Positions 1-9,786 are shown, counted from the first letter of the stretch. The stretch is 64,000 nt of DNA from HXMU1420-13 sp965601825 (GCA_965601825.1 OZ271839.1:868001-932000); one strand, 5' to 3'. Program-made: numbers and translations. The notes: generated by a model from the letters alone, not told the origin.

Positions 1-2
1 AA

Positions 3-1373
3 TTCAAAATGGATTTAACAGTTAACCCGGATTTTTCAACGGTTGATGTAGATCAGCAGGTAACTAACCTGACCAGATTCAGTATTCAGTTCCCGGAACG
101 ACGTCAGTTTTTCTTAGAAAATAGTGATCTCTTTTCCAGTTTTGGGTCTTGGGGAGTAAAACCCTTTTTCTCTCGAACAATTGGTCTAAATCAAGGCGAA
201 GTGGTTCCAATTTTATTTGGATCAAGAATGACAGGTAATGTGAACGAAAACTTAAGAGTTGGAGCACTCAATGTTCAAACTCGTTCAGTTGATGATTTGA
301 CAGCAAATAATTACTCCGTTATTGCCGCGCAACAAAATGTTTGGGGGAGATCAAGTTTTAAAACATTAGTCACAAATCGTGCTGCATATAACAATAATAG
401 TTTTAGTGGGGAAGATTTTAATCGGACGGTTGGTCTGGAATATCATTTCATGTCAGAGAACAATCGTTTTAGAGGAAATGTGAGGTATCACTATTCACAA
501 ACGGAAGAGAAATTTAGTGACGCATCTTTCGCAGGGGCTACCATGATGTATGATAATGGAACTAGCTATGCCGGTATTACAATGGATAGAGTTGGAGATA
601 ACTTTATTAATGAATTAGGCTTTTCTCAACGTTCTTTTCAGTACGATGCAGCCAATGATACTTTAGTGCGAGTTGGTTTCAATTATATAAATCCGTGGAT
701 TGGGTATATCTATCGCCCTGAAAGCGGTTGGGTAAATAGTCATGAATTTTCTTCCTGGACAGTCGCAAGCTTTGAAACTAATGGAGAATTTATTGATAGA
801 GTCAGTTCATTGAATTACTTCATAAGCACTAGAGACTTTGGTTCATTTGAAGTATCTCTTCGAAATAATAAAATTCGATTGTTGTATGAAACTGATTTAA
901 TTGGTGGAGAGGATTATTTACCTGCAGAAACCTATAATTTCAATACAGTTAACTTAGAATATCGCTCTGATGGAAGAGGTATGATAAGTGGTAGTGCTGA
1001 TTTCTCGTATGGAGGATTCTACAATGGTACACGTCTATTTTTTGGAAGTCGAATCAATATGCGTGCTCAGCCCTGGGGGAATTTTGGTGTTCGGTACATC
1101 ATGAATAAAGTTGATTTACCGGGTAATTTTGGTAATAGAACATTACATCTAATTGGTCCTCAAACTGAAGTCAGTTTTTCAAGAGATTTAAACTGGACGA
1201 CATTCTTGCAGTACAACACTCAGGCAGAAAATTTCAATGTTAATAGCCGAATTCAATGGCGTTTTGCACCAATGTCTGATCTATTTGTGGTTTATAACGA
1301 CAATTATGATACAGGCGATTTTCAGATCCAGAATAGAGGAATTGTAGTTAAACTGAGCTATTGGATTAACTAA
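3..1373 (+). CDS. DUF5916 family outer-membrane protein, C-terminal part (5' end outside window)
   Basis: The reading frame is open from the window edge (codons for F and K precede the first Met at 9), so this is the C-terminal portion of a longer gene. The opening residues, LTVNPDFSTVDVDQQ followed by NLTRFSIQFPERRQFFLEN, match the conserved core of DUF5916 proteins. In full-length members this core follows a carbohydrate-binding (CBM9-like) domain and leads into a C-terminal beta-barrel. The rest is rich in alternating aromatic and polar residues typical of outer-membrane strands and ends in a hydrophobic aromatic stretch (VVKLSYWIN). The exact function of the family is unknown. The gene converges on the MBL-fold gene with a 4 bp overlap. 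Confidence 0.8.
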   Translation, partial: FKMDLTVNPDFSTVDVDQQVTNLTRFSIQFPERRQFFLENSDLFSSFGSWGVKPFFSRTIGLNQGEVVPILFGSRMTGNVNENLRVGALNVQTRSVDDLTANNYSVIAAQQNVWGRSSFKTLVTNRAAYNNNSFSGEDFNRTVGLEYHFMSENNRFRGNVRYHYSQTEEKFSDASFAGATMMYDNGTSYAGITMDRVGDNFINELGFSQRSFQYDAANDTLVRVGFNYINPWIGYIYRPESGWVNSHEFSSWTVASFETNGEFIDRVSSLNYFISTRDFGSFEVSLRNNKIRLLYETDLIGGEDYLPAETYNFNTVNLEYRSDGRGMISGSADFSYGGFYNGTRLFFGSRINMRAQPWGNFGVRYIMNKVDLPGNFGNRTLHLIGPQTEVSFSRDLNWTTFLQYNTQAENFNVNSRIQWRFAPMSDLFVVYNDNYDTGDFQIQNRGIVVKLSYWIN

Positions 1374-2422
1374 TTCCGAACAATACTTTTTCCCTCTTCG
1401 ATCACGATGAAGTTTTCACCGTTCAAAGCTATTTCGAGATCGTTGAGGGGTTGTTGTTTACCATCATCAGCTAATGGAAACGTACCAAAGTGACTACCAA
1501 TACTGAGTTCAGCTTGTACATCAATATGGATTTGAACAGCTTGTGCAGGATCAACATGAACAGGACTCATAAACCATCTGGGGATATATGCTCCAATTGG
1601 AATGATTGCTGTTTTAATAGGTGCATATCGTTCACCAATTTCACTAAAGAAATCGTTGTAACCGGTGTCACCGGCAAAATAAATATTTCCATTAGGTGAT
1701 TGGATTACGAATCCGGCCCAAAGTGTTTTATCACGATCAAACATTCCACGCGAAGAAAAATGTTGTGACTCAACTGCATCTACAGAAACTGAATCAGATA
1801 AAGGAGTTCCTTCCCACCAGTTTAATGCGATTGTATTTTGGATTCCGTTTTCCTTCAAATAAAGATCAACACCAAGTGGAACAATGAAGTTAGGTTGATG
1901 TTCTTTCTCTAATTTTCGAACAGTCTTTATATCTAAATGATCGTAGTGATTGTGACTGATTAACACATAATCGATTTCCGGTAAATCTTCGAATCTAATT
2001 CCCGGAGGTCGCATACGTTTTGGTCCTGCAAAACTAAATGGGCTTACGCGATCACTCCAAACCGGATCTGTAAGAATATTAAGACCATCAGTTTGAATCA
2101 AAAAAGTGGAGTGATTTACAAAGGTGATTACCTGTGTTGAATTATTTACTCGATCAGTCGGTTTTGGTCCAAACTCTACATCCTCCACAGTAAGCTCTGT
2201 CCAAGGGCCCATATTTCTATTTAATCCCCATTTAATCAAATCACTAAATCCTTTCTCTTGATATCCCGGACGATTTAAGAATTTCGAACCATCAAAATTA
2301 TCGGTTTTGGGACCTTGATAACCAGGTGCAGAAACAGCATATGCCACAAAGAATGCCACTGCCAGATAGACTCCTAAGACACTTAATATCCAAATCATAA
2401 TTCGACGAAATTTTGGGCTCAT
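1370..2422 (-). CDS. Membrane-anchored MBL-fold metallohydrolase (UlaG / NAPE-PLD-like)
   Basis: 350 aa. One transmembrane helix lies at residues 9-31 (IWILSVLGVYLAVAFFVAYAV), followed by a metallo-beta-lactamase fold. The zinc-binding motif HNHYDHLD is at residues 157-164. Further ligand regions are SQHFSSRG, FAGDTGYN and the late SHFGTF. FVNHSTFLIQT near residue 101 is the typical start of the UlaG/NAPE-PLD-like Lactamase_B_2 subfamily. Probably an envelope-facing phosphodiesterase or lactonase-like hydrolase; the substrate cannot be told from sequence. It is convergent with the DUF5916 gene and divergent from the DoxX gene. Confidence 0.8.
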   Translation of the reverse strand: MSPKFRRIMIWILSVLGVYLAVAFFVAYAVSAPGYQGPKTDNFDGSKFLNRPGYQEKGFSDLIKWGLNRNMGPWTELTVEDVEFGPKPTDRVNNSTQVITFVNHSTFLIQTDGLNILTDPVWSDRVSPFSFAGPKRMRPPGIRFEDLPEIDYVLISHNHYDHLDIKTVRKLEKEHQPNFIVPLGVDLYLKENGIQNTIALNWWEGTPLSDSVSVDAVESQHFSSRGMFDRDKTLWAGFVIQSPNGNIYFAGDTGYNDFFSEIGERYAPIKTAIIPIGAYIPRWFMSPVHVDPAQAVQIHIDVQAELSIGSHFGTFPLADDGKQQPLNDLEIALNGENFIVIEEGKSIVRN

Positions 2423-2569
2423 TGAGAATTTTAAAGTGATGAATGTAAGGCTATAGAACTATAAATAAGTGTACATCATTTGATGTACGGCTCTTTTCAT
2501 ACAATATTCATCAAAAAAAATGAGATTATATCACCTTAATGGTTAATAAAGATAATTGGGGTCTAAAAT

Positions 2570-3055
2570 ATGAGCGATCGAATTACGGATTACAAAAATT
2601 CGAAAACAGCAATAACTATTCTACGAATTCTTGTAGGATGGCATTTTCTTTATGAAGGAATTATAAAAGTGTACAATCCAGATTGGTCTGCAAAAGGTTA
2701 CTTACTAACAGCTGAAACCTTTACCGGATTCTATCAGTGGCTTGCTAGCGATAGTTTAATTGGATTAGTTGATGCTCTAAACGTTGTTGTGTTACTACTT
2801 GTAGGGCTTAGCCTAGTACTTGGAGCTTTTGAAAAACAGGGAGCATTCTTCGGAATTGGTTTGCTGGTGATGTACTATTTTGCCCATCCAGCATTTATGA
2901 GCTCTGCTCAACTTGTAACGGAAGGAAATTACTGGATCATAAATAAGAATTTAGTAGAGGTAGCGGCACTCTTTGTGCTTTATACAGTTCCAACCGGTAG
3001 TTATTTCGGTTTGGAAGTTCTCATCAAGAAAACAGCGAAACTAAAAACTGCTTGA
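2570..3055 (+). CDS. DoxX family membrane protein
   Basis: 161 aa with four hydrophobic segments: residues about 16-34 (ITILRILVGWHFLYEGIIK), 65-88, 92-110 and 130-150. The N-terminal RILVGWHFLYEGIIKVYNP motif is typical of the DoxX/TQO small-subunit-like family. Members are small inner-membrane proteins, some tied to quinone or thiol redox chemistry. The stop lies 3 bp before the next gene, a Gfo/Idh oxidoreductase, so the two are almost certainly co-transcribed. A redox partnership is inference from this context. Confidence 0.75.
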   Translation: MSDRITDYKNSKTAITILRILVGWHFLYEGIIKVYNPDWSAKGYLLTAETFTGFYQWLASDSLIGLVDALNVVVLLLVGLSLVLGAFEKQGAFFGIGLLVMYYFAHPAFMSSAQLVTEGNYWIINKNLVEVAALFVLYTVPTGSYFGLEVLIKKTAKLKTA

Positions 3056-3058
3056 GCT

Positions 3059-4675
3059 ATGAGTGAAGAAAATAAAAGAACCTTTACCCGACGTGAGATT
3101 TTAAAAGGAATTGCTGGTGTGCCTGTAGTTGGTGCTATTTGGTGGGCTGGAGCAACAAAATCGAAACAAAAATCCCAGTCTAGAGATAGCATACTAAAGT
3201 CTCTGAATATTGAAGCCTCACCGCCACCTCCTTCTGGTTCTATGGCAGGAGACCCGGTTCGAATAGGTGTAATTGGATTTGGAATTCGTGGAGCACAACT
3301 TTGTAGAGCATTAGGATTCGCTACAAATAGTTGGTTTGAAGAGCAAGCAGAGATTTTGAAAGAAGATCCTTCAAATACACAGCTTAAAACATTTTTAGAA
3401 CAGGAAGATTTAAATGTAGAAATAACGGCAATTTGTGATCTATTTGATGTTTATGCCGAGGAAGTTGTTTCATCATTTTCCACAGATCAAGTTTCCGTTG
3501 CACGATTTCGAACCTATCAGGAATTAGTAGAAAGCCCGGATGTTGATGCCGTTATAATAGCTACTCCGGATCATTGGCATGCACCGATGTCAATTGCTGC
3601 ATTAGAAGCCGGAAAGCATGTGTATGTCGAAAAGCCGATGACTCACAATATTAAGGAAACTTATGACCTGAAAAATGCAGTGGAAAACTCGGATGTAGTG
3701 TTTGCTGTTGGGCATCAGCACCGGCAAACACAAAGCTTCTTAACCGCACAGGACGTAATAAATAAAAATATTCTTGGTCATGTTTCATTGATACAGGCAA
3801 ATACAAATCGGAATGATGATAATGGTGCATGGCAATATCCAATTCATGAGCAAGCATCGCCTTCAACTATTGATTGGGATCAGTTCATTGGCAATGCTCC
3901 TTATACAGACTTTAATCTTGAGCATTTCTTCCGTTGGAGAAAGTGGTGGGCTTATGGTTCGGGGTTATCTGGGGATTTACTCTCTCATGATTATGATCGG
4001 ATTAACTGCGTTTTAAATATGGGTATACCTGCTTCTGTCATGTCATCAGGTGGTATTTATACACATAGAGACGGTCGCAATGTACCGGATGTATTTCAAG
4101 CAAATATGGAGTTCCCAAACTTCTCAACCGGTGCAAGTCAGGAAGCCGGGAAAGAAAAAGGAATGAGCATGGTTTATAGTGCTACATTAGGAAACAATTA
4201 TGGGCGTAAGACTTTACTAATGGGACATGATGCTACAATGGAATTAGGAAACAGTCTAACCATTGTTGCAGATCAGGGGTCCACTCGTTTCAAACAAAAA
4301 ATTGAAGATGGTTTAATGTATGGTGGAAGTGAGATTTATAATTACGATCCAACTGCAAACGAAGTAGATGGAATCAGCTCAGCAACAACCCAATACTTTG
4401 CGGACAAAGGTTTACTCTGGACCTATCGAGATGGCAAGCGAGTAGATTCTACTCATCTTCATTTAAGAGAGTGGTTAAGTTGTATCCGAAATGGTGGAAC
4501 TCCAAGTTGTGATATTGTAGCAGGATTTGAAGAGGCGATTACTTCACACATGGCTGGATTGTCTTACAAGCTTGGACGGCGAATTGAATGGGATGATGAA
4601 AAACAAGAACTCGTTCCAATTCCCGGTATCGACTTTGATGAAGCACTTTTAGCCAATGTAGAAAGGGTTAGTTAG
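3059..4675 (+). CDS. Gfo/Idh/MocA family oxidoreductase with Tat-like signal
   Basis: 538 aa. The N-terminus has a twin-arginine motif (TRREILKG, residues 10-17) followed by a hydrophobic stretch (IAGVPVVGAIWWAG), suggesting Tat export of the folded, cofactor-loaded enzyme. The Rossmann fold begins at GVIGFGIRGAQLCRAL near residue 69. The family signature EKPMTHN follows the conserved ATPDHWHAPM segment. The C-terminal domain contains GDLLSHDYDRINCV, the usual substrate-side histidine region. Probable NAD(P)-dependent sugar or inositol-type dehydrogenase or glycosidase-like member of the family; substrate unknown. Second gene of a two-gene unit with DoxX. Confidence 0.82.
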   Translation: MSEENKRTFTRREILKGIAGVPVVGAIWWAGATKSKQKSQSRDSILKSLNIEASPPPPSGSMAGDPVRIGVIGFGIRGAQLCRALGFATNSWFEEQAEILKEDPSNTQLKTFLEQEDLNVEITAICDLFDVYAEEVVSSFSTDQVSVARFRTYQELVESPDVDAVIIATPDHWHAPMSIAALEAGKHVYVEKPMTHNIKETYDLKNAVENSDVVFAVGHQHRQTQSFLTAQDVINKNILGHVSLIQANTNRNDDNGAWQYPIHEQASPSTIDWDQFIGNAPYTDFNLEHFFRWRKWWAYGSGLSGDLLSHDYDRINCVLNMGIPASVMSSGGIYTHRDGRNVPDVFQANMEFPNFSTGASQEAGKEKGMSMVYSATLGNNYGRKTLLMGHDATMELGNSLTIVADQGSTRFKQKIEDGLMYGGSEIYNYDPTANEVDGISSATTQYFADKGLLWTYRDGKRVDSTHLHLREWLSCIRNGGTPSCDIVAGFEEAITSHMAGLSYKLGRRIEWDDEKQELVPIPGIDFDEALLANVERVS

Positions 4676-4748
4676 TCAATTTTTCCGTTTTGAATTCAAA
4701 TAAATGAGTGTAGTTTTGTAGGGTAACCTACAATCAGACATTGAATAT

Positions 4749-4982
4749 ATGGCGGTAATGAGTATCAGAATTCCTGAAGCAAAGAGGAAAAAACTTAAAG
4801 CAATTGCATCTATTGAAGGAAAATCAATGAGTTTGATATTAAGCGAGCTAATTGATGAGTATGTAGCAGAAGCATCAGAAAGATTAAAAGATCGGCAGGA
4901 ATTGATGGAGCTTATGAAGGCAAGTGAGGCTTCTTTTTTAGAGTGGGATAACGACGAAGATGAGGTATATAATGACCTTTAA
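4749..4982 (+). CDS. RHH-type antitoxin of a MazEF/PemIK-like module
   Basis: 77 aa. The N-terminus (SIRIPEAKRKKLKAIASIEGKSMSLILSELIDEYV) has the ribbon-helix-helix layout of CopG-like DNA-binding antitoxins: a short beta strand followed by two helices. The C-terminal half is acidic (EWDNDEDEVYNDL), as expected of the toxin-neutralising tail. Its end overlaps the start of the MazF-like gene, so translation is probably coupled. The assignment rests on fold-like sequence plus context. Confidence 0.75.
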   Translation: MAVMSIRIPEAKRKKLKAIASIEGKSMSLILSELIDEYVAEASERLKDRQELMELMKASEASFLEWDNDEDEVYNDL

Positions 4983-5307
4983 GCCTTGGGAAATAGTTTT
5001 AATTCCGTTTCCTGTATCAGATTCTGAATCAAAGAAAAGACGCCCAGCTGTCGTTATTTCTGATGAATCTGCTGATTCAGGTCAGGATATAGTATTGATG
5101 TTTTTGACAAGTAATGTGAAAACTGAACCCAAAAAAGGAGATCATTTAATTTCAAACTGGCAAGCAGCAGGTTTGCCAAAACCGGCTATTTGCAGAATGA
5201 AATTTACTACAATTGATAAAAACCTAATAGTAAAAAAGATAGGTTCCATTAAAAGTGCTGATGTCACTACCATTAAATCAAAAATGAAGAGCTTTTTCCA
5301 TTTATGA
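4972..5307 (+). CDS. MazF/PemK-like endoribonuclease toxin
   Basis: 111 aa from the ATG at 4972; an in-frame ATG at 4960 would add MRYI. I prefer 4972 because MTFKPWEIVLIPFPVSD is the normal beginning of PemK/MazF toxins (FKPWEIVLIPFPF). KKRRPAVVISDE matches the conserved RPAVVIS region, and the SNWQAAGLPKPAICRMKFTTID segment carries the second half of the fold. Family members cleave mRNA. Both possible starts lie inside the antitoxin gene (overlap of 11 or 23 bp), the usual antitoxin-first order. Confidence 0.82.
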   Translation: MTFKPWEIVLIPFPVSDSESKKRRPAVVISDESADSGQDIVLMFLTSNVKTEPKKGDHLISNWQAAGLPKPAICRMKFTTIDKNLIVKKIGSIKSADVTTIKSKMKSFFHL

Positions 5308-6642
5308 AGCCATTAAAGCTTCAACCTCATCAATTTCTTTAGGCACACTGGTTAGGTTTTCAAAACCATCTTCGGTCACAACAATATCATCTTCAATTCG
5401 AATGCCGCCAAAATTGAGTAGTGATTTTACTTTTTCAAGATTAAGATACTTTGCCTTTTCAGGATCTTCCATTGCCGGTTCAAGAACCGCAGGTACAAAG
5501 TAAATTCCCGGTTCAATGGTAACAACCATTCCTGCCTGAAGTTCACGTCTGGCACGTAAGAATTTTATACCGGGACGATCAATTCGATCAACACCTTTTG
5601 GATAACCTCCAACATCATGAGTATCTAATCCAAGGAAATGCCCAAGTCCATGAGGGAAGAAAAGCGCAAATATATTATGCTCCATAATTTCCTCAATACT
5701 TCCACGGATTACATCCAATTTGATTAAACCTTCCATCATAATTTTAGAAGCCATCATATGCAGGTCTTCCATCTTTACCCCGGGTTTGATTTCCTCAATC
5801 ACCGCTTTCTGAGCATCTAAAACCGCCTGATAAATTCCGGCCTGGATTTCTGTGTATTTTCCGTTTGCAGGAAATGTTCTGGTAAAATCCGAAGCATACC
5901 CATTACATTCGAATCCGGCATCCATTAAGAATAAATCTCCATCAGAAATCTCACTGTTATTTTCTACATAATGCAGAATAGAGCCATTTACACCGGTTGC
6001 AAAAATCCCATTATAAGCATCCTGGAGTAATCCATGCTTAAGTTGAACTTCTGTAAATGCTGCTTTAACCTCATACTCCATCATGCCGGGTTTAATCGCC
6101 TTCATCGCAGCTAAATAAGCTTCATCATTAACCTGAGATGCTTTTCGCATTTGATCCAATTCCCAGTCTGTTTTAATAACGCGACAATAGGTTAAAGCAT
6201 CAATCAATGTCTCAGTATCTACTTTAAAACCACGATTCAAATCCTCTACAAACTCAGCCTGTTCTTCATTTAAACAATACACAGTTTCAGGGCGTAGCTC
6301 ATTTAATACTTTTAAAATGTCATTCGCATAATGCAAATGATCTGGCTTGTATTCGTCCTGATATTGCTCTTTTGATTTTACATATCCATGCCAAACGGCA
6401 TATTGAGCATCTCTCTCGGGAACAAACAGGTGATATTCTTCCGTTTTCAGATCTAAAATCAAAGCACATTCCGCTTCATTAGCACCTGTCAGATACCAAA
6501 AATTTGATTCCTGACGAAAAGGAAACTCATAGTCAGTCCCATAACGATACATGGTATCAGCACCTTGTATGTAAACAGCTCCATGTTGATCATCAAAGAG
6601 GGATAGTAATTTTTCGCGGTGTAAATGATGCATGTTGGTCAA
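5302..6642 (-). CDS. pepP: Xaa-Pro aminopeptidase (aminopeptidase P, M24B)
   Basis: 446 aa, the usual length. An N-terminal aminopeptidase P domain (residues about 1-130, with QESNFWYLTGANEAECALIL) is followed by the pita-bread M24 domain. All five metal ligands are visible: Asp in LMDAGFECNGY, Asp in ASDFTRTFP, His in HGLGHFLGLDTHD, Glu in TIEPGIYF and Glu in GGIRIEDDIVV. It removes an N-terminal residue preceding proline in peptides, in the cytosol. It is convergent with the MazF-like gene, overlapping it by 6 bp. Confidence 0.93.
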   Translation of the reverse strand: MTNMHHLHREKLLSLFDDQHGAVYIQGADTMYRYGTDYEFPFRQESNFWYLTGANEAECALILDLKTEEYHLFVPERDAQYAVWHGYVKSKEQYQDEYKPDHLHYANDILKVLNELRPETVYCLNEEQAEFVEDLNRGFKVDTETLIDALTYCRVIKTDWELDQMRKASQVNDEAYLAAMKAIKPGMMEYEVKAAFTEVQLKHGLLQDAYNGIFATGVNGSILHYVENNSEISDGDLFLMDAGFECNGYASDFTRTFPANGKYTEIQAGIYQAVLDAQKAVIEEIKPGVKMEDLHMMASKIMMEGLIKLDVIRGSIEEIMEHNIFALFFPHGLGHFLGLDTHDVGGYPKGVDRIDRPGIKFLRARRELQAGMVVTIEPGIYFVPAVLEPAMEDPEKAKYLNLEKVKSLLNFGGIRIEDDIVVTEDGFENLTSVPKEIDEVEALMAS

Positions 6643-6736
6643 TTAGGAATTAAGAATGATTCATTTAAGAATAGTAATTCAGAATCCAAATTTCGACCAA
6701 TACTTTATGTTGATTTCGTGGTCTTTATTTGAAGTT

Positions 6737-6775
6737 CCCTCGCCAATTGTAGGGGAGGGTTAAGGTGGGGGCAAA
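6737..6775. repeat. Short GC-rich intergenic hairpin repeat
   Basis: Between pepP and the thiamine pyrophosphokinase gene, two arms of C/G-rich sequence (CCCTCGCC and GGGGAGGG) flank AATTGTAG, followed by GGTTAAGGTGGGGGC. It looks like one of the dispersed hairpin repeats common between genes in this group; the TCCCCTCTTGAGAGGGGA hairpin at 40015 is a similar kind. No coding role is apparent. Confidence 0.45.
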
Positions 6776-6782
6776 AACCCTT

Positions 6783-7427
6783 CTAGTCTCTTTTTTGTCT
6801 CTTGATCTTATCCCCGGTTCCAACAAAAACACCCAAAAAACCCTCATCAAAGGTGATCACGACATCATTTGAAATGATCTCATTTGAAGTTCCATCCTGG
6901 TTGCCCATTACTAATGCTGAATTAGATAGTGGATATTTTACTCCCTTCGAAGAAAAATTAGTTACAGGAGTTCCTACCGGAAAAAACGAGATAATGGTTC
7001 CAATTTCATAGCTTGGTTTATAAGGCGATTTTGTCAAAAACATATCTCCATAGTCATCGCGAAATATGATTGAGACAAACTTAGAATGAAATTGCTGAAG
7101 AACAGATAGGTTTTTGATTGTGTGATCTATTCGTTTTCCAAGAGTTCCCAGCACAACGCATGATTTAGCTCCTTCTTGCAGAGCATAGTTCAGTGCTTTT
7201 TCAAGATCATTTGTATCCTGATCAGGATCATGAATTACATTTACACCTTCATGATTGGTGTATTTAAAACTGTCTAAATCACCAATTACTACATCTGGCA
7301 AGTGCTTAAAACCAAGAAATACATAACCTCCACTATCGGCGCCAATAGTTAAGTCTGCTAGATTTATTTCAGATTCAAGTAACTTTTTAGAAGGTGGCGT
7401 TCCACCACAAACGATTAATGCTTGCAT
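6783..7427 (-). CDS. thiN: Thiamine pyrophosphokinase
   Basis: 214 aa, normal length. It opens MQALIVCGGTPPSKK and has the TPK signatures ADSGGYVFL (residues about 30-38), PDVVIGDLDS (44-53, metal-binding Asp) and DTNDLEKALNYA (71-82). It then has GTLGKRIDHTIKNLSVL, which matches the catalytic GxxGgRxDH region. It converts thiamine and ATP to thiamine diphosphate and AMP in the cytosol. It is divergent from the NrnA-like gene, with about 70 bp between them. Confidence 0.9.
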   Translation of the reverse strand: MQALIVCGGTPPSKKLLESEINLADLTIGADSGGYVFLGFKHLPDVVIGDLDSFKYTNHEGVNVIHDPDQDTNDLEKALNYALQEGAKSCVVLGTLGKRIDHTIKNLSVLQQFHSKFVSIIFRDDYGDMFLTKSPYKPSYEIGTIISFFPVGTPVTNFSSKGVKYPLSNSALVMGNQDGTSNEIISNDVVITFDEGFLGVFVGTGDKIKRQKRD

Positions 7428-7501
7428 TGATTAAGATAAATTTGGATCAAAAGATAATGGATTTGATTCGTCTTTGAGTATTTTTGACCCAAAGGAGTTT
7501 T

Positions 7502-8470
7502 ATGTACAAAGAATTCATCGAGAAAATTACTCAACACAAGAAAGTAGCCACATTTTCGCACCTTCGGCCGGATGGCGACTGTTTGGGATCTCAAGTTGCA
7601 TTTTGCCTATGGTTAGAAAAAAATGGCATTGAGGCGAATGCGTATAATGAGGATGGTCCTTCTGATAATCTACTTTGGTTAGATGAAATCTTTACTATTC
7701 AAAAACCGGACTCAAATAAACTTTCTGATTATGATGCATTTGTGATTTTAGACGGTAATGCACTTCATCGTTTTGGTCCAGCTGCTGAAAGTATAGCTGA
7801 ATTAGGAAAGCCTATTTACATGATTGATCATCATCCTCAGCCAGATGATATTTTCGAAGTAGCAATTTCGAAAACCGATTATTCATCTACTGCTGAGTTA
7901 GTTTATGAACTCTATAGTGAACATGACATCAATCAAATTGATGAAAAAGCTGCAAAAGCAATGTATGTGGGTATTGTCACAGATACTGGTTCCTATCAAT
8001 TTGATAGTGTTACGCCAAATACTCTTAGAGCTGGTGCAGAATTATTGCAAAGAGGTGAATTCAAACCCAATTCTGTGGTAGAAAGAGTTTATTCCACAAA
8101 AAAGTTAAATCAGTTACATTTGCTCAGCAAAGCACTCGAAACGATATCTTTGCATGCTAACCAACAATTAGCAAGTATTTGCGTTACTAAGTCGATGTTT
8201 GAGTCAACTAATACAAAAAAGGAAGACACAGAGGGATTTGTGAGCTACCCTTTAAGTATTTCGGGAGTAAAAGCATGTATTCTGTTTCGTGAGGATGATG
8301 ATCGTATCAAAATTAGTCTGCGGTCACGTAGTGAAATAGATGTAAATGCTTGGGCACGTCAAATAAATGGAGGCGGGCATAAAAAAGCTGCAGCCGGATG
8401 GCATCCCGGTCCACTCGAGCAGGCAATGAAAGATGTATTAGAAATTGGAGAACAGCAATTGAATAAGTAA
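7502..8470 (+). CDS. DHH/DHHA1 phosphoesterase, NrnA-like (oligoribonuclease / pAp phosphatase)
   Basis: 322 aa from the ATG at 7502. A TTG at 7484 is in frame, but AAAGGAG at 7491-7497 sits just before the ATG and settles the start. The DHH domain shows SHLRPDGDCLGS, DAFVILDGNALHRFG, MIDHHPQPDD (the DHH motif) and VGIVTDTGSYQFD. The C-terminal DHHA1 domain ends in the nucleotide-binding NGGGHKKAAAGW. Family members degrade nanoRNA and dephosphorylate 3'-phosphoadenosine 5'-phosphate. An APS reductase, rather than a PAPS reductase, lies two genes downstream. Confidence 0.88.
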   Translation: MYKEFIEKITQHKKVATFSHLRPDGDCLGSQVAFCLWLEKNGIEANAYNEDGPSDNLLWLDEIFTIQKPDSNKLSDYDAFVILDGNALHRFGPAAESIAELGKPIYMIDHHPQPDDIFEVAISKTDYSSTAELVYELYSEHDINQIDEKAAKAMYVGIVTDTGSYQFDSVTPNTLRAGAELLQRGEFKPNSVVERVYSTKKLNQLHLLSKALETISLHANQQLASICVTKSMFESTNTKKEDTEGFVSYPLSISGVKACILFREDDDRIKISLRSRSEIDVNAWARQINGGGHKKAAAGWHPGPLEQAMKDVLEIGEQQLNK

Positions 8471-8477
8471 ATAGCCT

Positions 8478-9671
8478 ATGGTTAAAACAGCTACAATTTT
8501 CTTTTCCTTATTAATTTTTCTCAGCGGTTGTAATGAACCTAATGAAAAATCATTAATACCAATTTCAACAGGTTCGGAACCTACTGCAGCTGATATTATT
8601 TATTCAGAACAAGCAGAACTACAAGTACAGTCGAGTACACAAAGTATAAGTGACAGTAGAAATAATGCGATTACCCGTGCTGTGGATAAAGCTGAAGCAG
8701 CAATTGTAAGTATCACGGTAACTGAATTACAACGAGGTTATACTCGTGATTTCGATTCCTTTTTCTTCCGTTTTTTTGAGAGACCAATTCAAAGGGAAGT
8801 GCAAAGTATGGGCTCCGGGTTTATTATAAGTGCCGATGGTTTAATTGTGACCAACGAACATGTAGCAAGCAAGCAGGCAAAAACTATAATGATCGCTTTG
8901 AGTAGTGGAGAAGAATACGAGGCAGAACTATTAGGAGCCGATGAATTTGCAGATTTAGCTTTATTGCAAATAATTAGTGACAAGAATGATTTTCCATATG
9001 TTGAATTTGCGAATTCCAATGAGGTAATGGTTGGAGAATGGGCAATTGCAATGGGCAACCCTTTTGGACTTTTTGCTAATGGTCAACCTACTGTTACAGT
9101 TGGTGTAGTAAGCGGAACAAATCGGGATTTCAGGCCGGATCCGCAAGAACCGCGTGTATATCTGGATATGATTCAAACCGATGCAGCAATTAATCGAGGT
9201 AATTCGGGTGGACCGCTTTTAAATAGTGAGGGTCAGGTTATTGGAGTAAATACATTCATCTTTACCGGCGGAACCAGTAGTGGATTTGTAGGTCTTGGGT
9301 TTGCAATTCCTAGTGACCGAGTATTGAAGATTATTGGTCAGCTAAAAGATTCAGGAGAAGTTTCTCTTAATTTTGATCCTGGTATGGAATTCACACAAAT
9401 GACCAATCAATTGGTATATCAATATGGATTACCACCTGTTGCAGGTCTTTTTGTTACAAGTGTGAATAAAGACGGTCCTGCTTATGAATCTGGTATTATG
9501 CCCGGTGACATCATTACTAGAATAGGTGAAGAAAGAGTATCGAGTGAGATGCATGCATGGGCTTTAATGCGTGAATTTGAAGAAGGAGATACAATGACTT
9601 TAAGACTCTTTCGTGAAGGAAATGAGTATGAAGCGGAGATGATTCTGAGAAAAAGAGTAGTTGGCAGGTAA
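8478..9671 (+). CDS. HtrA/DegP-family serine protease lipoprotein with PDZ domain
   Basis: 397 aa. Lipoprotein signal: hydrophobic residues 7-15 followed by LSGC with Cys18. The trypsin-like domain has catalytic His128 (TNEHVA), Asp159 (ADLALLQI) and Ser243 (GNSGGPLL), all present. A PDZ domain follows at about 310-390 (GLFVTSVNKDGPAYESGIMPGDIITRIGEERV). There is one PDZ, so it is closer to DegS/HtrA than to DegP. Likely periplasmic quality-control protease attached to a membrane by lipid. It starts 7 bp after the NrnA-like gene, suggesting an operon. Confidence 0.9.
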   Translation: MVKTATIFFSLLIFLSGCNEPNEKSLIPISTGSEPTAADIIYSEQAELQVQSSTQSISDSRNNAITRAVDKAEAAIVSITVTELQRGYTRDFDSFFFRFFERPIQREVQSMGSGFIISADGLIVTNEHVASKQAKTIMIALSSGEEYEAELLGADEFADLALLQIISDKNDFPYVEFANSNEVMVGEWAIAMGNPFGLFANGQPTVTVGVVSGTNRDFRPDPQEPRVYLDMIQTDAAINRGNSGGPLLNSEGQVIGVNTFIFTGGTSSGFVGLGFAIPSDRVLKIIGQLKDSGEVSLNFDPGMEFTQMTNQLVYQYGLPPVAGLFVTSVNKDGPAYESGIMPGDIITRIGEERVSSEMHAWALMREFEEGDTMTLRLFREGNEYEAEMILRKRVVGR

Positions 9672-9786
9672 ATTCTAATGTTATTGTCTGCGAGCCAATA
9701 ATTTAGAAAAGCGCTTACAGTAAAATTCTAATCTGAAATTGTCGAAAATCTATTGTTTGTGAGTAAAAATTGAGAGAGTTTCTGGT